Positions 24,303 to 32,952 of a stretch of 64,000 nt of DNA are shown here, in pieces. The position numbers and the translations under genes are program-made. Positions within the stretch are counted from its first letter, which is position 1. Each line of letters opens with the position of its first letter. The notes beneath the pieces are model-generated. The model did not search any database. It worked only from the letters and a program-made list of their open reading frames with translations, and was not told the origin of the DNA. Source of the stretch: Phycisphaerales bacterium (GTDB lineage: Bacteria; Planctomycetota; UBA1135; UBA2386); the NCBI GenBank assembly GCA_020247305.1, contig JADCJE010000008.1, positions 1 to 64,000 on the forward strand, in the 5' to 3' direction.

Positions 24303-25721
24303 ATGGACGCCCCGCCCATCCACGCGAGCCAGACCGCGAGCCGTTCGTTCGGCGACGAACTGCGGCAGTTGCTGCGGCTGGGCGTGCCGATCGCGTTCGT
24401 GCAATTGGGACTCACCGGCCTCAACTTCGTCGACCTCGCGATGCTTGGGCACTACGACGCGGCGTCGCTGCCGGCCGTCGCGCTGGGCAATACGCTCGTG
24501 TGGATCGTCTCGATGTTCTGCATGGGCGCGCTGGCGGCGGCGGACCCGCTGCTGTCGCAGGCGGTCGGTGCCCACGACCGCGAGGCCATCCCGCGCATCT
24601 TCGGCCGGGCCCTGCTGCTCGCCGTGGCGCTGGCGGTGCCGGCCTCGCTGCTGCTGCTGCCGGCCGGCCAGATGCTGGCGCTCGCCGGGCAACCGGCGCA
24701 CCTGATCCCGTCGGCCGCCAACTACGCGCGCTGGCAGATGCTTGCGATCCTGCCGTTCCTGTGGTTCACGACCTGCCGCAGCGTGCTCTCGGCGCACGCG
24801 CGCACGTGGCCGCAGGTCGCGACCATCGTCGGCGGCAACCTGGCCAACGCCCTGCTCGACTGGGCGCTGATCTTCGGCAAGTTCGGCGCACCGGAGATGG
24901 GCGCGCACGGCGCCGCGCTCGCGACCGTGCTCTGCCGCTGGCTGATGCTCGCCGGCCTGATTGCGTGCGGCTGGCGCGAACTCGGCCCGTGCCTGCGCGC
25001 GCTGCGCGACCGCAGCGTGCGCGCCGCCGCGTTCGCGCTCGCGCCGGTCCTCCGGCTGCTGCGGCTCGGCGCGCCCATCGGCGCGCAGTTCCTGCTGGAG
25101 ATGGGCGTCTTCGCCGCCGTCGCGCTGCTGATCGGTCGGCTCGACGAAGCCAACGGCGACGGCGGCGACGGCCCGCGCATCGCCGGCCACCAGATCGCCC
25201 TGCAACTTGCGTCGCTGAGCTTCATGGTGCCGCTCGGGCTGGCGATGGCGGCCTCGGTCCGCGTCGGCTGGGCGATCGGACGCGGCGACGCGGCCTCGGC
25301 GGCGCGATCCGTGCGCGTGGCGCTGGTCGCCGGGGCGACGGTGATGACGGGCTTCATGGCGCTGTTCCTGCTGCTGCCGGAGCCGCTGGCGCGCGTGCTC
25401 ACCGACCAGCCGCGCCACCTCGCCTGGGCGGTCGCGCTCGTGCCGATCGCCGGCGTCTTCCAGATCGGCGACGGCGTGCAGGTCGTCGCAATCGGCTGCT
25501 TGCGCGGCCTGGGCGACGTGCGCTCGCCGATGCTGGCGAACTTCGTCGGCTTCTGGCTGATCGGCCTGCCGCTCGGCTGCGTGCTGGGCCTCGCCGGCGA
25601 CGGCGGCCCGGCCGGCCTCTGGTGGGGCCTCGTCGTCGGCCTGTTCCTCGTCGCCGCGAGCCTGCTCCTGGTGCTGCGCACGCGGCTCGCCGAGGGCCGC
25701 AAGCGGCTGCGCGCCGACTGA
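24303..25721 (+). CDS. MATE family multidrug/Na+ or H+ antiporter
   Basis: 472-residue polytopic inner-membrane transporter with about 12 hydrophobic segments in two six-helix halves (first from LLRLGVPIAFVQLGLTGLNFVDLAMLG, second from LLRLGAPIGAQFLLEMGVFAAVALLIG). Motifs of the NorM branch are present: FVDLAMLGHY, SAHARTWPQVATIVGGNLANALLDWALIFG, AGHQIALQLASLSFMVPLGLAMAASVRVGWAIG, and AIGCLRGLGDVRSPM. It should export cationic drugs or metabolites in exchange for Na+ or H+. It is preceded by the repeat-bearing region, which suggests regulated expression. Substrate unknown. Confidence 0.92.
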   Translation: MDAPPIHASQTASRSFGDELRQLLRLGVPIAFVQLGLTGLNFVDLAMLGHYDAASLPAVALGNTLVWIVSMFCMGALAAADPLLSQAVGAHDREAIPRIFGRALLLAVALAVPASLLLLPAGQMLALAGQPAHLIPSAANYARWQMLAILPFLWFTTCRSVLSAHARTWPQVATIVGGNLANALLDWALIFGKFGAPEMGAHGAALATVLCRWLMLAGLIACGWRELGPCLRALRDRSVRAAAFALAPVLRLLRLGAPIGAQFLLEMGVFAAVALLIGRLDEANGDGGDGPRIAGHQIALQLASLSFMVPLGLAMAASVRVGWAIGRGDAASAARSVRVALVAGATVMTGFMALFLLLPEPLARVLTDQPRHLAWAVALVPIAGVFQIGDGVQVVAIGCLRGLGDVRSPMLANFVGFWLIGLPLGCVLGLAGDGGPAGLWWGLVVGLFLVAASLLLVLRTRLAEGRKRLRAD

Positions 25722-25859
25722 AGCACGGCGACGGCGGTCCGACGCAACCGTGCCGCGCGCCTCGTGGGACCGCCATTCGGCCACGCCGCGCCCGCCGCGC
25801 CGGACGCTGCGGGGCTGCTCTCGCGTCGCTGTGCAGTCGACCGCGCCCGGCTCGCGCAC

Positions 25860-25865
25860 TACCGT
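25860..25865 (+). promoter_or_regulatory. -10 element TACCGT, leaderless-type
   Basis: TACCGT ends 6 nt before the ATG at 25872. It fixes that ATG against the longer open frame that begins at 25764. Confidence 0.55.
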
Positions 25866-25871
25866 GCTGGC

Positions 25872-26543
25872 ATGAGGAGCCTGTGCGTTCTGGTCCTGAC
25901 GCCGCTGCTGAGCGGCTGCAGCACGTGGTTCTTCTCCGGCGTCGATCGCGTCGACCGCAGTCGACCGGTGGCGCTGGTCGAGACCACGGGCGGCGTCGAG
26001 TACGGCGCTGCGACCGAGTTCGGCGTGCTGACGCTCGGGCGGACGGCAACGACCGGGCCGTGCCGTGTGCACTACTTTCTCGGCCCGACGCCGGTGATCG
26101 AGAGCGGCGCGCTCGGACCGGCGGGCGGCGTGTTCACCCGCGCGACGATCGACCTGAAGACGCAAGCCGCGCGCGCCAACGACCGGCCGCTGCGCCCGGA
26201 CGACGAACTCATGGTCATGTGGACGCCCGACGGCCAGCGCGAGCGCTCGGTGCGGGTCGCCCTGGCGAGCAGCGACGGCGTGCGCGGCGACGTGCTGCAG
26301 GCGCCGGACGAGGCGCTGCCCACCGGCGCGACGGTGCTGCGCCGCGCCGAGGACGGGCAACTGCACTTCGCCGGCCTCGTCGCAGCGCGCGCAACCGTGG
26401 CCGGCGGCGGCCGCGACGGTTCCTACTACGTCTTCGCCGGCCTCGACCGCATCCGCGAACTGCTGGCGACACCCGAGCGCCACCCGGTCGACGTGACGCC
26501 GAAGTTCCGCGCCGACGACATCCGCGTCGACCGCCGCAACTGA
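25872..26543 (+). CDS. Hypothetical lipoprotein, 223 aa
   Basis: Lipoprotein of unknown function. The signal peptide MRSLCVLVLTPLLSGCSTW has a good lipobox (LLSGC) with the lipidated Cys at 16. The mature part is beta-rich, for example VALVETTGGVEYGAATEFGVLTLG, CRVHYFLGPTPVIESG and RPDDELMVMWTPDG, with no motif I recognise. The residue after Cys is Ser, so by the E. coli rule it would go to the outer membrane through LolCDE. The open frame extends upstream, but the lipobox and the -10 element set the start at 25872. Confidence 0.75.
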   Translation: MRSLCVLVLTPLLSGCSTWFFSGVDRVDRSRPVALVETTGGVEYGAATEFGVLTLGRTATTGPCRVHYFLGPTPVIESGALGPAGGVFTRATIDLKTQAARANDRPLRPDDELMVMWTPDGQRERSVRVALASSDGVRGDVLQAPDEALPTGATVLRRAEDGQLHFAGLVAARATVAGGGRDGSYYVFAGLDRIRELLATPERHPVDVTPKFRADDIRVDRRN

Positions 26544-26583
26544 TCGCCGACGCCGGCGCGCCCCGCCGCCTGCCAGCCGCAGC

Positions 26584-27639
26584 TCAGTTGTTGAGCGTGA
26601 GCCGGTAGCCGTTGGTCAGCGAGAAGACGAGGCAGTTGCCGGCGGTGCCGTAGTCGAGGCCCTGCACGCCGAGCGAGAAGCCGCAGAGGCTCGCGTCCAT
26701 CGGGATGGCGAGGACGCTCGACGTGCCGACGACGGTGACGTCCCAGCTGTGCGCGATCGTGCAGGTGCACAGGGAGACCGGCTGGCTGATGAAGCCGTAG
26801 CCGATGACGCCGGCGCCGAGCACGTTCGACAGGTTCGTGCGCAGGTAGCCACCGACGTTGGGCGAACCCTCGACGGTGATGCCGGTCAAGCCGCACGCCG
26901 TCGCCGTCTGCGTGATCGCGCCGGGCGTGCCGGCCGCGCCGAGGAGACGGAACGGCATGCCCTGGGCGAACGGGCTCGCCGCTGCGCCGCTGACGACGGG
27001 CAGCCAGGCTGCCGTCGCGCCGGCCTTCTGCTCGGCGTTGCCGGTGGCGCCCTGACCGAGGGTCGCGAGCGGCGGGCACCACGGCCCCGAAGCAAGCGAA
27101 CCGGTCAGCGACCACTGCAGCCAGTACACGCCGGCCGTCAGCGTGACCGGCGTCGGCAGCGCGACCTTCACGGACATGATCGGCCGGCTCGTCGCGGCCT
27201 GGACCGTGTCCTGGACGCGGAACACGCCGGAGAAGGCGTGGCTGACGAGATTGGACGCGAACAGGTTGTTGGCGAAGCCGGGGCTGCCGGCGACCGGCGC
27301 GCCGCTCGCGCTCGGCGCCGCGTTGAGGATCTCCAGGAACACGCCCGTGGCCGTCGGCACGGCCGACGAGGCGCCGGTCTGGTAATAGAAGAGTTCTACC
27401 TGCTCGATGACCGTCGCCGCACCGACGGCGAAGTCGTCGGCGACCACGACGCTGGCGGCGTTGTTCATGCCGAAGCCGAACACGCTGTGGAAGCCGGCGG
27501 CAGGCGCCGGCGGCGACGCCGTGACGCTGGTTTGCAGGAGGGAGAGGTTGCCGGAGTTGGCGAACGGACCGTTGTCGTAGACGACGGCCTGCGCCGCGGT
27601 CGACGCGGCGAGGAGCAGCATGGGGAAGATCTTCTTCAT
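26584..27639 (-). CDS. Secreted beta-rich protein of unknown function, 351 aa
   Basis: The signal peptide MKKIFPMLLLAASTAAQA is followed by a Ser/Thr/Ala-rich, beta-strand-rich chain (VVVADDFAVGAATVIEQVELFYYQTG, VTLTAGVYWLQWSLTG). It resembles secreted 'appendage' or surface proteins of planctomycetes. The last 90 residues hold four Cys, among them the pair in SLCTCTIAHSWDV, and end FSLTNGYRLTLNN. That ending resembles a repeated C-terminal domain of exported planctomycete proteins; this is from memory. Base composition is less GC-biased than neighbouring enzymes. Stand-alone gene, preceded by two inverted repeats. Function unknown. Confidence 0.75.
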   Translation of the reverse strand: MKKIFPMLLLAASTAAQAVVYDNGPFANSGNLSLLQTSVTASPPAPAAGFHSVFGFGMNNAASVVVADDFAVGAATVIEQVELFYYQTGASSAVPTATGVFLEILNAAPSASGAPVAGSPGFANNLFASNLVSHAFSGVFRVQDTVQAATSRPIMSVKVALPTPVTLTAGVYWLQWSLTGSLASGPWCPPLATLGQGATGNAEQKAGATAAWLPVVSGAAASPFAQGMPFRLLGAAGTPGAITQTATACGLTGITVEGSPNVGGYLRTNLSNVLGAGVIGYGFISQPVSLCTCTIAHSWDVTVVGTSSVLAIPMDASLCGFSLGVQGLDYGTAGNCLVFSLTNGYRLTLNN

Positions 27640-27954
27640 GGTCAGGGTCGCAGGGTGCGGATCAGGCGTTGCAAAACGTGATTGCGGCGGCGAACTGGAT
27701 TTCGTTCGCCTTCGCATTTTTTACCGCAACGCGGTAAGTTCGCCCACTCCCTCCCTCGCGACGCGTCGCTCCGGCGCGACGCCGAACGGGCCGCCGGCAA
27801 CTCCTACAGACCTTCGGCGCATCGCCGGCGCCGTCGTCGCGGCGCCAAGACGCCGGCCGCATGGCGGATTCCCAGCCTGTCGGCAACCGTGCGGCGGCGC
27901 GTCCCGGGCAGCAGGGTCATCACGTCAGCCGTCAGGCGCAGCTTCACCGGACGC
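27640..27954. other. 315-nt intergenic region upstream of the secreted-protein gene
   Basis: No gene seen. The right-hand 210 nt are ordinary GC-rich sequence. The left-hand part, nearest the secreted-protein gene, is AT-richer and holds the two inverted repeats listed separately (27689-27737). They lie 50-98 nt before its start codon, the right place for operators. Confidence 0.55.
27689..27737. promoter_or_regulatory. Two perfect inverted repeats, operator-like
   Basis: GGCGAAC (27689-27695) and GTTCGCC (27704-27710) form a 7-bp inverted repeat with an 8-nt spacer. TTACCGC (27721-27727) and GCGGTAA (27731-27737) form another with a 3-nt loop. In the direction of the downstream gene no T-run follows the second, so it is not a simple terminator. 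Regulator binding sites are more likely. Confidence 0.5.
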
Positions 27955-29307
27955 TCAGTCGTCCCGCTCGATGCCGGCGAGCGCCAGCACCTTGTCCACC
28001 ATCGCGCCGAGCACGAAGACGACCATCTGGTCGTGCGCGTGCAGTTCGTCTTCGCCGCGCGGGATCAGCACCGTGCCGTCTTCGCGCGTGATCGCGGCGA
28101 CGACGCAACCGCGCGGGAAGCCGGCGTCCTTGAGCGACTTGCCGACGAGGTCGCTGCCCGAGGGCAACTCCAACTCCAGCACCTCGGCCTTGCCCTCCTC
28201 GATCGTCGCGACGGTCGAGATGCTGCGGCTGCGCACGAACGCCAGGATGCGGTTGGCGCAGAGCAGGCGCGGCGACACGGCGACGTCGATGCCCAGGCGC
28301 TGGTACAGCGAGACGTAGTCGGGCTTGTGCACCAGAGCCACCGCGCGGGCGACGCCGAGCGACTTCGCCAGCTGGCACGACATCAGGTTGCGCTCGTCCT
28401 CGTCGGCGACGCCGAGGAACGCGTCGGCCGCGCCGACGTGCTCTTCCTGCAGGAAGTTCAGGTCGGTCGCGTCGGCGTGCAGCACGGTGACGCCCTTCAG
28501 CGCGTCGCTCAGGCGCTCGGCCTCGGCGCGGTCCTCGACGACGACGCGCACGTCGACGTGGTCGCGCTGCAGCGCCTGGGCGACCTGCATGGCGATGCCC
28601 GTGCCGCCGTAGACGACGACGCTGCGCGTCGCCGCGGGCGCATGGCCCATACGGGCCTCGAAAGACGCGAGCGCTCGCGGCTCGCCGAGCACGATCATCT
28701 CGTCGTCGGCGCGCAGTACGTCGGCGCCGCCGGGCACGATGACTTCGTGGTCGCGGTCGATGGCGGCGACGATCGTGCCCTGCGGCATGCGCAGGTCCTT
28801 GATCGCCTGCCCCGTCGGCGCCGCGCCGGCGGCGACGCGGAAGCGCCGCAGCTGCACGCGGCCCTCGGCGAAGTTGTCGACGCCCAGCCCCTTGGTCTGG
28901 CGCACCGTCTTGACCAGCTCCTCGGCGGCGAGGTCGTCGAGCGACAGCAGCAGGTCGTACTGCAGGTTGCGGCGGAAGAACGTGCGCGAGCGGCGGACTG
29001 CGGAGGTGTCGCGCAGCCGAAGCACGGTCTTCTTCGCCCCCATGCGCTTGCCGAACAGCGCGGTCAGCATGTTGACCTTGTCGTCGTTCGACACCGCCAG
29101 GATCAGGTCGGCGGCGTGCGCGTCGGCCTTGTCGAGCACGTCAGGTCGCGAGCCGTCGCCGTGCACCGCCTGCACGTCGAGCAGGTCGGCGACCCGGCGG
29201 ATGCGGTGCAGGTCCGGATCGACGACGGTGATCGCATGGCCCTCCGTCGACAGCACCTTCGCCAGGTAGGAACCGACCTCGCCGAGACCGACGATCAGGA
29301 TGTTCAT
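27955..29307 (-). CDS. trkA: Trk K+ uptake regulator TrkA
   Basis: 450-residue cytoplasmic gating subunit of Trk/Ktr potassium channels. It has two RCK halves, each a Rossmann NAD-binding domain (MNILIVGLGEVGSYLAKVL at the start, SVVVYGGTGIAMQVAQAL near 230) followed by a TrkA-C domain (QAIKDLRMPQGTIVAAIDRD and KSLKDAGFPRGCVVAAITRED). The second half has GGTGIA in place of the classical GxGxxG. No TrkH or TrkG pore subunit is visible nearby. ATG 29307 matches the canonical N-terminus. It is divergent from the trpG-like gene, and their -10 elements overlap. Confidence 0.94.
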   Translation of the reverse strand: MNILIVGLGEVGSYLAKVLSTEGHAITVVDPDLHRIRRVADLLDVQAVHGDGSRPDVLDKADAHAADLILAVSNDDKVNMLTALFGKRMGAKKTVLRLRDTSAVRRSRTFFRRNLQYDLLLSLDDLAAEELVKTVRQTKGLGVDNFAEGRVQLRRFRVAAGAAPTGQAIKDLRMPQGTIVAAIDRDHEVIVPGGADVLRADDEMIVLGEPRALASFEARMGHAPAATRSVVVYGGTGIAMQVAQALQRDHVDVRVVVEDRAEAERLSDALKGVTVLHADATDLNFLQEEHVGAADAFLGVADEDERNLMSCQLAKSLGVARAVALVHKPDYVSLYQRLGIDVAVSPRLLCANRILAFVRSRSISTVATIEEGKAEVLELELPSGSDLVGKSLKDAGFPRGCVVAAITREDGTVLIPRGEDELHAHDQMVVFVLGAMVDKVLALAGIERDD

Positions 29308-29320
29308 CAGGAAAGGCGGG

Positions 29321-29330
29321 ACGATACTCT
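29321..29330. promoter_or_regulatory. Overlapping divergent -10 elements of trkA and the trpG-like operon
   Basis: TATCGT on the minus strand (29321-29326) and TACTCT on the plus strand (29325-29330) share two bases. Each ends 13-14 nt before its start codon. RNA polymerase could not occupy both at once. Confidence 0.45.
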
Positions 29331-29343
29331 CCGGCCAGCCGGT

Positions 29344-29901
29344 TTGATCCTCCTGCTCGACAACAAGGACTCGTTCGTGTGGAACCTCGCGCAGGCGTTC
29401 GGCGCGCTCGGGGCCGCCGTGGACGTCGTGCGCAGCGACCAGATCGCCGTCGAGGCGCTGGCCGCGGCGCGCGCGATCGTGGTGTCGCCGGGCCCCGGCC
29501 GGCCCGAGGACGCCGGCGTGTCGGTCGCGGCGATCCGGCGCTGGTCGGGCCAACGCCCCATCCTCGGCGTGTGCCTCGGCCATCAGGCGATCGGCGCCGC
29601 GTTCGGCGGCCGCATCGTGCGCGGCGCGCCGATGCACGGCCGCACCTGCCGGATCGACCACGCGGCGGACGGCCTGTTCGCCGGCCTGCCGCAGCCGCTG
29701 GAGGTCTGCCGCTACCACTCGCTGTACGTCGCCGACCCGCTGCCCGCCGACCTGGTCGCGACGGCGCGCACCGGCGACGGCGCGGTGATGGCGCTGCGCC
29801 ACCGCGCGCACCCCACCTTCGGCGTGCAGTTCCACCCCGAGTCGTTCCGGACGCCCGCGGGCCCGGCGCTGCTCGCCAACTTCCTGCGCGAGGTCGCATG
29901 A
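29344..29901 (+). CDS. pabA: Class I glutamine amidotransferase, anthranilate/aminodeoxychorismate synthase component II
   Basis: 185-residue glutaminase subunit that supplies ammonia for anthranilate (TrpG) or 4-amino-4-deoxychorismate (PabA) synthesis. The start ILLLDNKDSFVWNLAQAF is the family N-terminus, so TTG 29344 is the start codon. GVCLGHQAIG carries the catalytic Cys and FGVQFHPES the His-Glu. PGPGRPEDAGVS is typical. The chorismate-binding partner is not in this window, so TrpG and PabA cannot be told apart. It is the first gene of a tightly overlapped operon with an ABC transporter, lpxB and ubiD, which is an unusual setting. Confidence 0.88.
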   Translation: MILLLDNKDSFVWNLAQAFGALGAAVDVVRSDQIAVEALAAARAIVVSPGPGRPEDAGVSVAAIRRWSGQRPILGVCLGHQAIGAAFGGRIVRGAPMHGRTCRIDHAADGLFAGLPQPLEVCRYHSLYVADPLPADLVATARTGDGAVMALRHRAHPTFGVQFHPESFRTPAGPALLANFLREVA

Positions 29902-30794
29902 ACGTGCCCGCGATCGTCTGCCGCGGCGTCGGCAAGTCGTTCGGCGGCACGCCGGTGCTGCGCGAACTGTCGCTCGTCGTGCCCACCGGCGAACTGCTCG
30001 GTCTCGTCGGTCCCAACGGCGCGGGCAAGTCGACCCTGCTGCGCACCCTGGTCGGCCTCGTCGGCCGCGATTCCGGCGCGGTCGCCGTGCTCGGACTCGA
30101 CCCCGGCCGCGATCCGGTCGCCGTGACCCGGCGTGCCTGCTACCTGCCCGGCGAGACCGGCGTGTACCTGCAGATGACCGGCGCCGAGTTCCTCGCCTTC
30201 GCCAGCGGCTTCCATCCGCGGCGCGACGCTGCGCGCGAACGGCGTCTCGCCGACGCCTTCGAACTGCCGCTGCGCCGCAAGGTCCGCGGCTACAGCGCCG
30301 GCATGAAGCAGAAGCTGGCGTTGCTGGCGACGCTCGCGCCCGACGTCGACCTCTACCTGCTCGACGAACCCGACCGCGCCCTCGACGCCAGCGTGCGCCT
30401 GCTGCTGCGCGACGAGCTGCGCGCCATGAAGGCGCTCGGCAAGACGATCGTGCTCAGCAGCCACCACCTCAGCGAGGTCGAGACGCTCGCCGACCGGCTG
30501 GTGTTCTTCTGGCAGGGCGCACTGCTCGCCGACGACGAGATCGCGGCGGCGCGGGCGCAGTTGCGGCGGCGGCCGCGCGTGCGGCTGCGTCCCGGCGCGG
30601 CGCTGCCCGCCGGCGCCCGCGAACTGCGCCGCGAGCCCGACGGCACGCTGGTCGTCGAGACCGACGCCGACCCGATGACGTGGCTGCGCGGCGTGCCCGA
30701 CGGCGCCGTCGAGTGCGCGGAGATCGGCGTGCCGCGGCTCGACGACCTCTACGACGCGCTGTTCGCCGCGAAGGCGCGCGGAGGCAGGACATGA
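29898..30794 (+). CDS. ABC transporter ATP-binding protein (ABC-2 type)
   Basis: 298-residue ATPase. Walker A GPNGAGKSTLLR is at about 40, the Q-loop region reads ACYLPGETG, the signature is YSAGMKQKLALL, and Walker B with D-loop is LYLLDEPDRALDAS. The residue after EP is Asp, where most subfamily members have Thr. The H-loop lies in VLSSHHLSEVE. A C-terminal 70-residue extension is typical of the DrrA/CcmA-like ABC-2 exporters. It overlaps the previous gene (ATGA) and the next (ATGA), so all are translated in series. With the permease it probably forms a homodimeric exporter. Cargo unknown. Confidence 0.92.
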   Translation: MNVPAIVCRGVGKSFGGTPVLRELSLVVPTGELLGLVGPNGAGKSTLLRTLVGLVGRDSGAVAVLGLDPGRDPVAVTRRACYLPGETGVYLQMTGAEFLAFASGFHPRRDAARERRLADAFELPLRRKVRGYSAGMKQKLALLATLAPDVDLYLLDEPDRALDASVRLLLRDELRAMKALGKTIVLSSHHLSEVETLADRLVFFWQGALLADDEIAAARAQLRRRPRVRLRPGAALPAGARELRREPDGTLVVETDADPMTWLRGVPDGAVECAEIGVPRLDDLYDALFAAKARGGRT

Positions 30795-31603
30795 TCGCCG
30801 GCAAGACGTGGCGCGAAGTGCGCTGGATGGCGCTCGCCTACCTCGTGATCCTCGAGGCGCTGTGCGTGCCGGTGCTGCTGCTGTGGCCCGACATCTACGA
30901 GGACCTGCAGCGTTCGACGCTGTTCAAGAACCTCGGCATCGACTTCGCCAAACGCATCCTGCAGGGCGTCACCGACAAGGACGAGCAGATCGCCTACACC
31001 AACTGGGCCGCGGTGATGCTGTTCTTCCGCAGCACCAACCTCGTCTGCGTCGCCGCCGCCGTGCTGTTCGGCACCGGCCTGTTCGCGCGGGAACGCGAGA
31101 ACCAGACGTTCGAGTTCCTGCTCAGCCGTCCGGTCGGCCGCGGCGCGATCCTCTGGCAGAAGACGTGGCCGACGGCGCTGTGCCTCGTGCTGCCGATCTT
31201 CCTGGTCAACCTGTCGGCGATCTTCTGGAGCCGCCGCATCGAGCTGGACCTGCCGCTGGCCGAGTTGCTGCTCGGCTCGGCGCACGCCGGCGCGTTCGTG
31301 CTGTTCTTCCTTGCCGCCACCACGTTGCTCTCGGTGCTGCTGCGCACGCAGGCGCACGTCGCCGCCGCCATCGGCGCGTTCGCCGTGCTGCAGATCGGCG
31401 TCTACCTGACGCAAAGGCTGCGGCCGTACAGTCTGTTCAAGCTCGCCGACTTCGAGTGGTACGGACCGCTGCTCAACGGCAACGTCTCGGCCCGGCAGAT
31501 GTTCGATCCGCTGCACGGGCCCGGCTACACGACGTGGCTGCTGCTGGCGGCGGCGGCGTGCTACGCGCTCTGCCTGCGCGCGCTGCGCAAGGCGACGCCG
31601 TGA
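30791..31603 (+). CDS. ABC-2 type transporter permease
   Basis: 270-residue membrane protein with six hydrophobic segments. The first (WMALAYLVILEALCVPVLLLW) is followed by a 75-residue extracytoplasmic stretch, as in ABC-2 permeases. The remainder include VCVAAAVLFGTGLFARERENQTFEFLLSRPVGRG, a conserved ABC-2 feature that precedes a helix pair. Paired with the upstream ATPase by a 4-nt overlap. The downstream lpxB start overlaps the stop by 1 nt (TGATG). Confidence 0.88.
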   Translation: MIAGKTWREVRWMALAYLVILEALCVPVLLLWPDIYEDLQRSTLFKNLGIDFAKRILQGVTDKDEQIAYTNWAAVMLFFRSTNLVCVAAAVLFGTGLFARERENQTFEFLLSRPVGRGAILWQKTWPTALCLVLPIFLVNLSAIFWSRRIELDLPLAELLLGSAHAGAFVLFFLAATTLLSVLLRTQAHVAAAIGAFAVLQIGVYLTQRLRPYSLFKLADFEWYGPLLNGNVSARQMFDPLHGPGYTTWLLLAAAACYALCLRALRKATP

Positions 31604-32952
31604 TGCCGATCGCGGTCGAGGTCGGGCTGACGCTGGTGCGCGAGGTCCTGCGGGCGCTGCTGACGCCGGTGCGCCTGCTGCTGTACCTGCCGGCCCGCCG
31701 GCGCTGGCGCCAGCTCGCCCGCGCGGCGCTGGCGAGCGCCGCGGCGGCGCCGCCGCAGGCGCCGACCACGCGCTTGCAGGCCTTCCTCGCCGCCCGCCGG
31801 CCACCGCGCGGCGCGACGCCGCACGTGTTCCTGTCCGCGGGCGAGGCCAGCGGCGAAGCGCACGCCGCGCGGTTGCTGCGCGAACTTCCGGGCGTGCGCG
31901 CCACCGCCTTCGGCGGCGCGCTGCTGCTGGCGGCCGGAGCCGACGTGAAGGTCCAGCTCAGCGAACACGCGGTGATGGGCGTGCGCGGCGTGCTGGCGCA
32001 GCTGCCGCTGATCCTGCGCGCCTTCGCCGCCTACCTGCGCGTGCTGCGCGACGATCCGCCCGACCTCGTCGTGCTGGTCGACTACCCGGGCCTGCACGTC
32101 GTGATGGCGAAGGCGGCGAGGCGCCGCGGCATCCCGGTGCTGCACTACGTCGCGCCGCAGTACTGGGCCTGGGGCCCGTGGCGCATGCGCCGCTACCGTC
32201 GCGCCGTCGACGGCACGCTGACGATCCTGCCGTTCGAGGCGGCGTTCTTCGACCGCTTTGCCGTGCCCGCCGCCTACATCGGCCACCCGCTGCTCGACGA
32301 ACTCGCCGACCACCCGCCGGACGCCGCCGCGGTGGCGGCCGTGCGCGCGCGCCGCACGCTCGTGCTGCTGCCCGGCAGCCGCCGCGCCGAGATCGACGCC
32401 AACCTGCCCGGCATGCTCGGCGTCGCCAAGGCCCTGCTCGCCGACGATCCGACCGCGCGCGTCGTGCTGCCGCACAAGAATCCGCGCCGCACCGCGCGCA
32501 TCCGCGAACTGCTGGCCGCGCACGCCGCCGGCTTCGTCGAACACCACGAAGGCCCGCTCGCGCCGTGGCTCGCCGGCGCGCGACTCGTGCTGGCGAAGAG
32601 CGGCACCGGCTCGCTGGAGGCCTGCCTGCACGGCAACCCGACGATCGTCGTCTACCAGCTGCGTGGCCCGATCGCGACGCTGGGCTACCGCAACATCCTC
32701 AGCGTGCCGTTCATCGCCGCCGCCAACCTGATCGCCGGCCGCGAGGTCGTGCCCGAATTCTGCTTCCACCGCCCCGCGGGCTGGCACGAAGTGCTCGCCA
32801 CGGCGCGGCGGCTGTGGACCGACGACGCGGCGCGTGCATCCTGCCGCCAGGGCCTCGACGAAGTGCGGGCGCGCCTCGGCGCGCCGGGCGCCACCGCCCG
32901 CGTCGCCGACGTCGTGCGCGCCTTCCTCGCCGCCCCGCCAACCCGCCGATGA
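31603..32952 (+). CDS. lpxB: Lipid-A-disaccharide synthase
   Basis: 449-residue GT-B glycosyltransferase that joins UDP-2,3-diacylglucosamine to lipid X to form the lipid A disaccharide. The family region begins at about 73 with HVFLSAGEASGEAHAARLLREL and contains SEHAVMGVRGVLAQLP, VDYPGLHVVMAKAARRRGIPVLHYVAPQYWAWG, and LLPGSRRAEIDANLPGML. It ends with KSGTGSLEACLHGNPTIVVYQ and ISVPFIAAANLIAGREVVPEF-like sequence. The first 72 residues are an extra hydrophobic and basic N-terminus absent from E. coli LpxB, possibly a membrane anchor. An in-frame open stretch upstream is spurious. The gene sits between an ABC exporter and ubiD. Confidence 0.93.
   Translation: MPIAVEVGLTLVREVLRALLTPVRLLLYLPARRRWRQLARAALASAAAAPPQAPTTRLQAFLAARRPPRGATPHVFLSAGEASGEAHAARLLRELPGVRATAFGGALLLAAGADVKVQLSEHAVMGVRGVLAQLPLILRAFAAYLRVLRDDPPDLVVLVDYPGLHVVMAKAARRRGIPVLHYVAPQYWAWGPWRMRRYRRAVDGTLTILPFEAAFFDRFAVPAAYIGHPLLDELADHPPDAAAVAAVRARRTLVLLPGSRRAEIDANLPGMLGVAKALLADDPTARVVLPHKNPRRTARIRELLAAHAAGFVEHHEGPLAPWLAGARLVLAKSGTGSLEACLHGNPTIVVYQLRGPIATLGYRNILSVPFIAAANLIAGREVVPEFCFHRPAGWHEVLATARRLWTDDAARASCRQGLDEVRARLGAPGATARVADVVRAFLAAPPTRR

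Noticed and set aside
27721-27742. TTACCGC-AAC-GCGGTAA as a transcription terminator
   Set aside because: The T-run is on the wrong side in the plus direction, and in the minus direction the stem is followed by A residues. An operator is more plausible.
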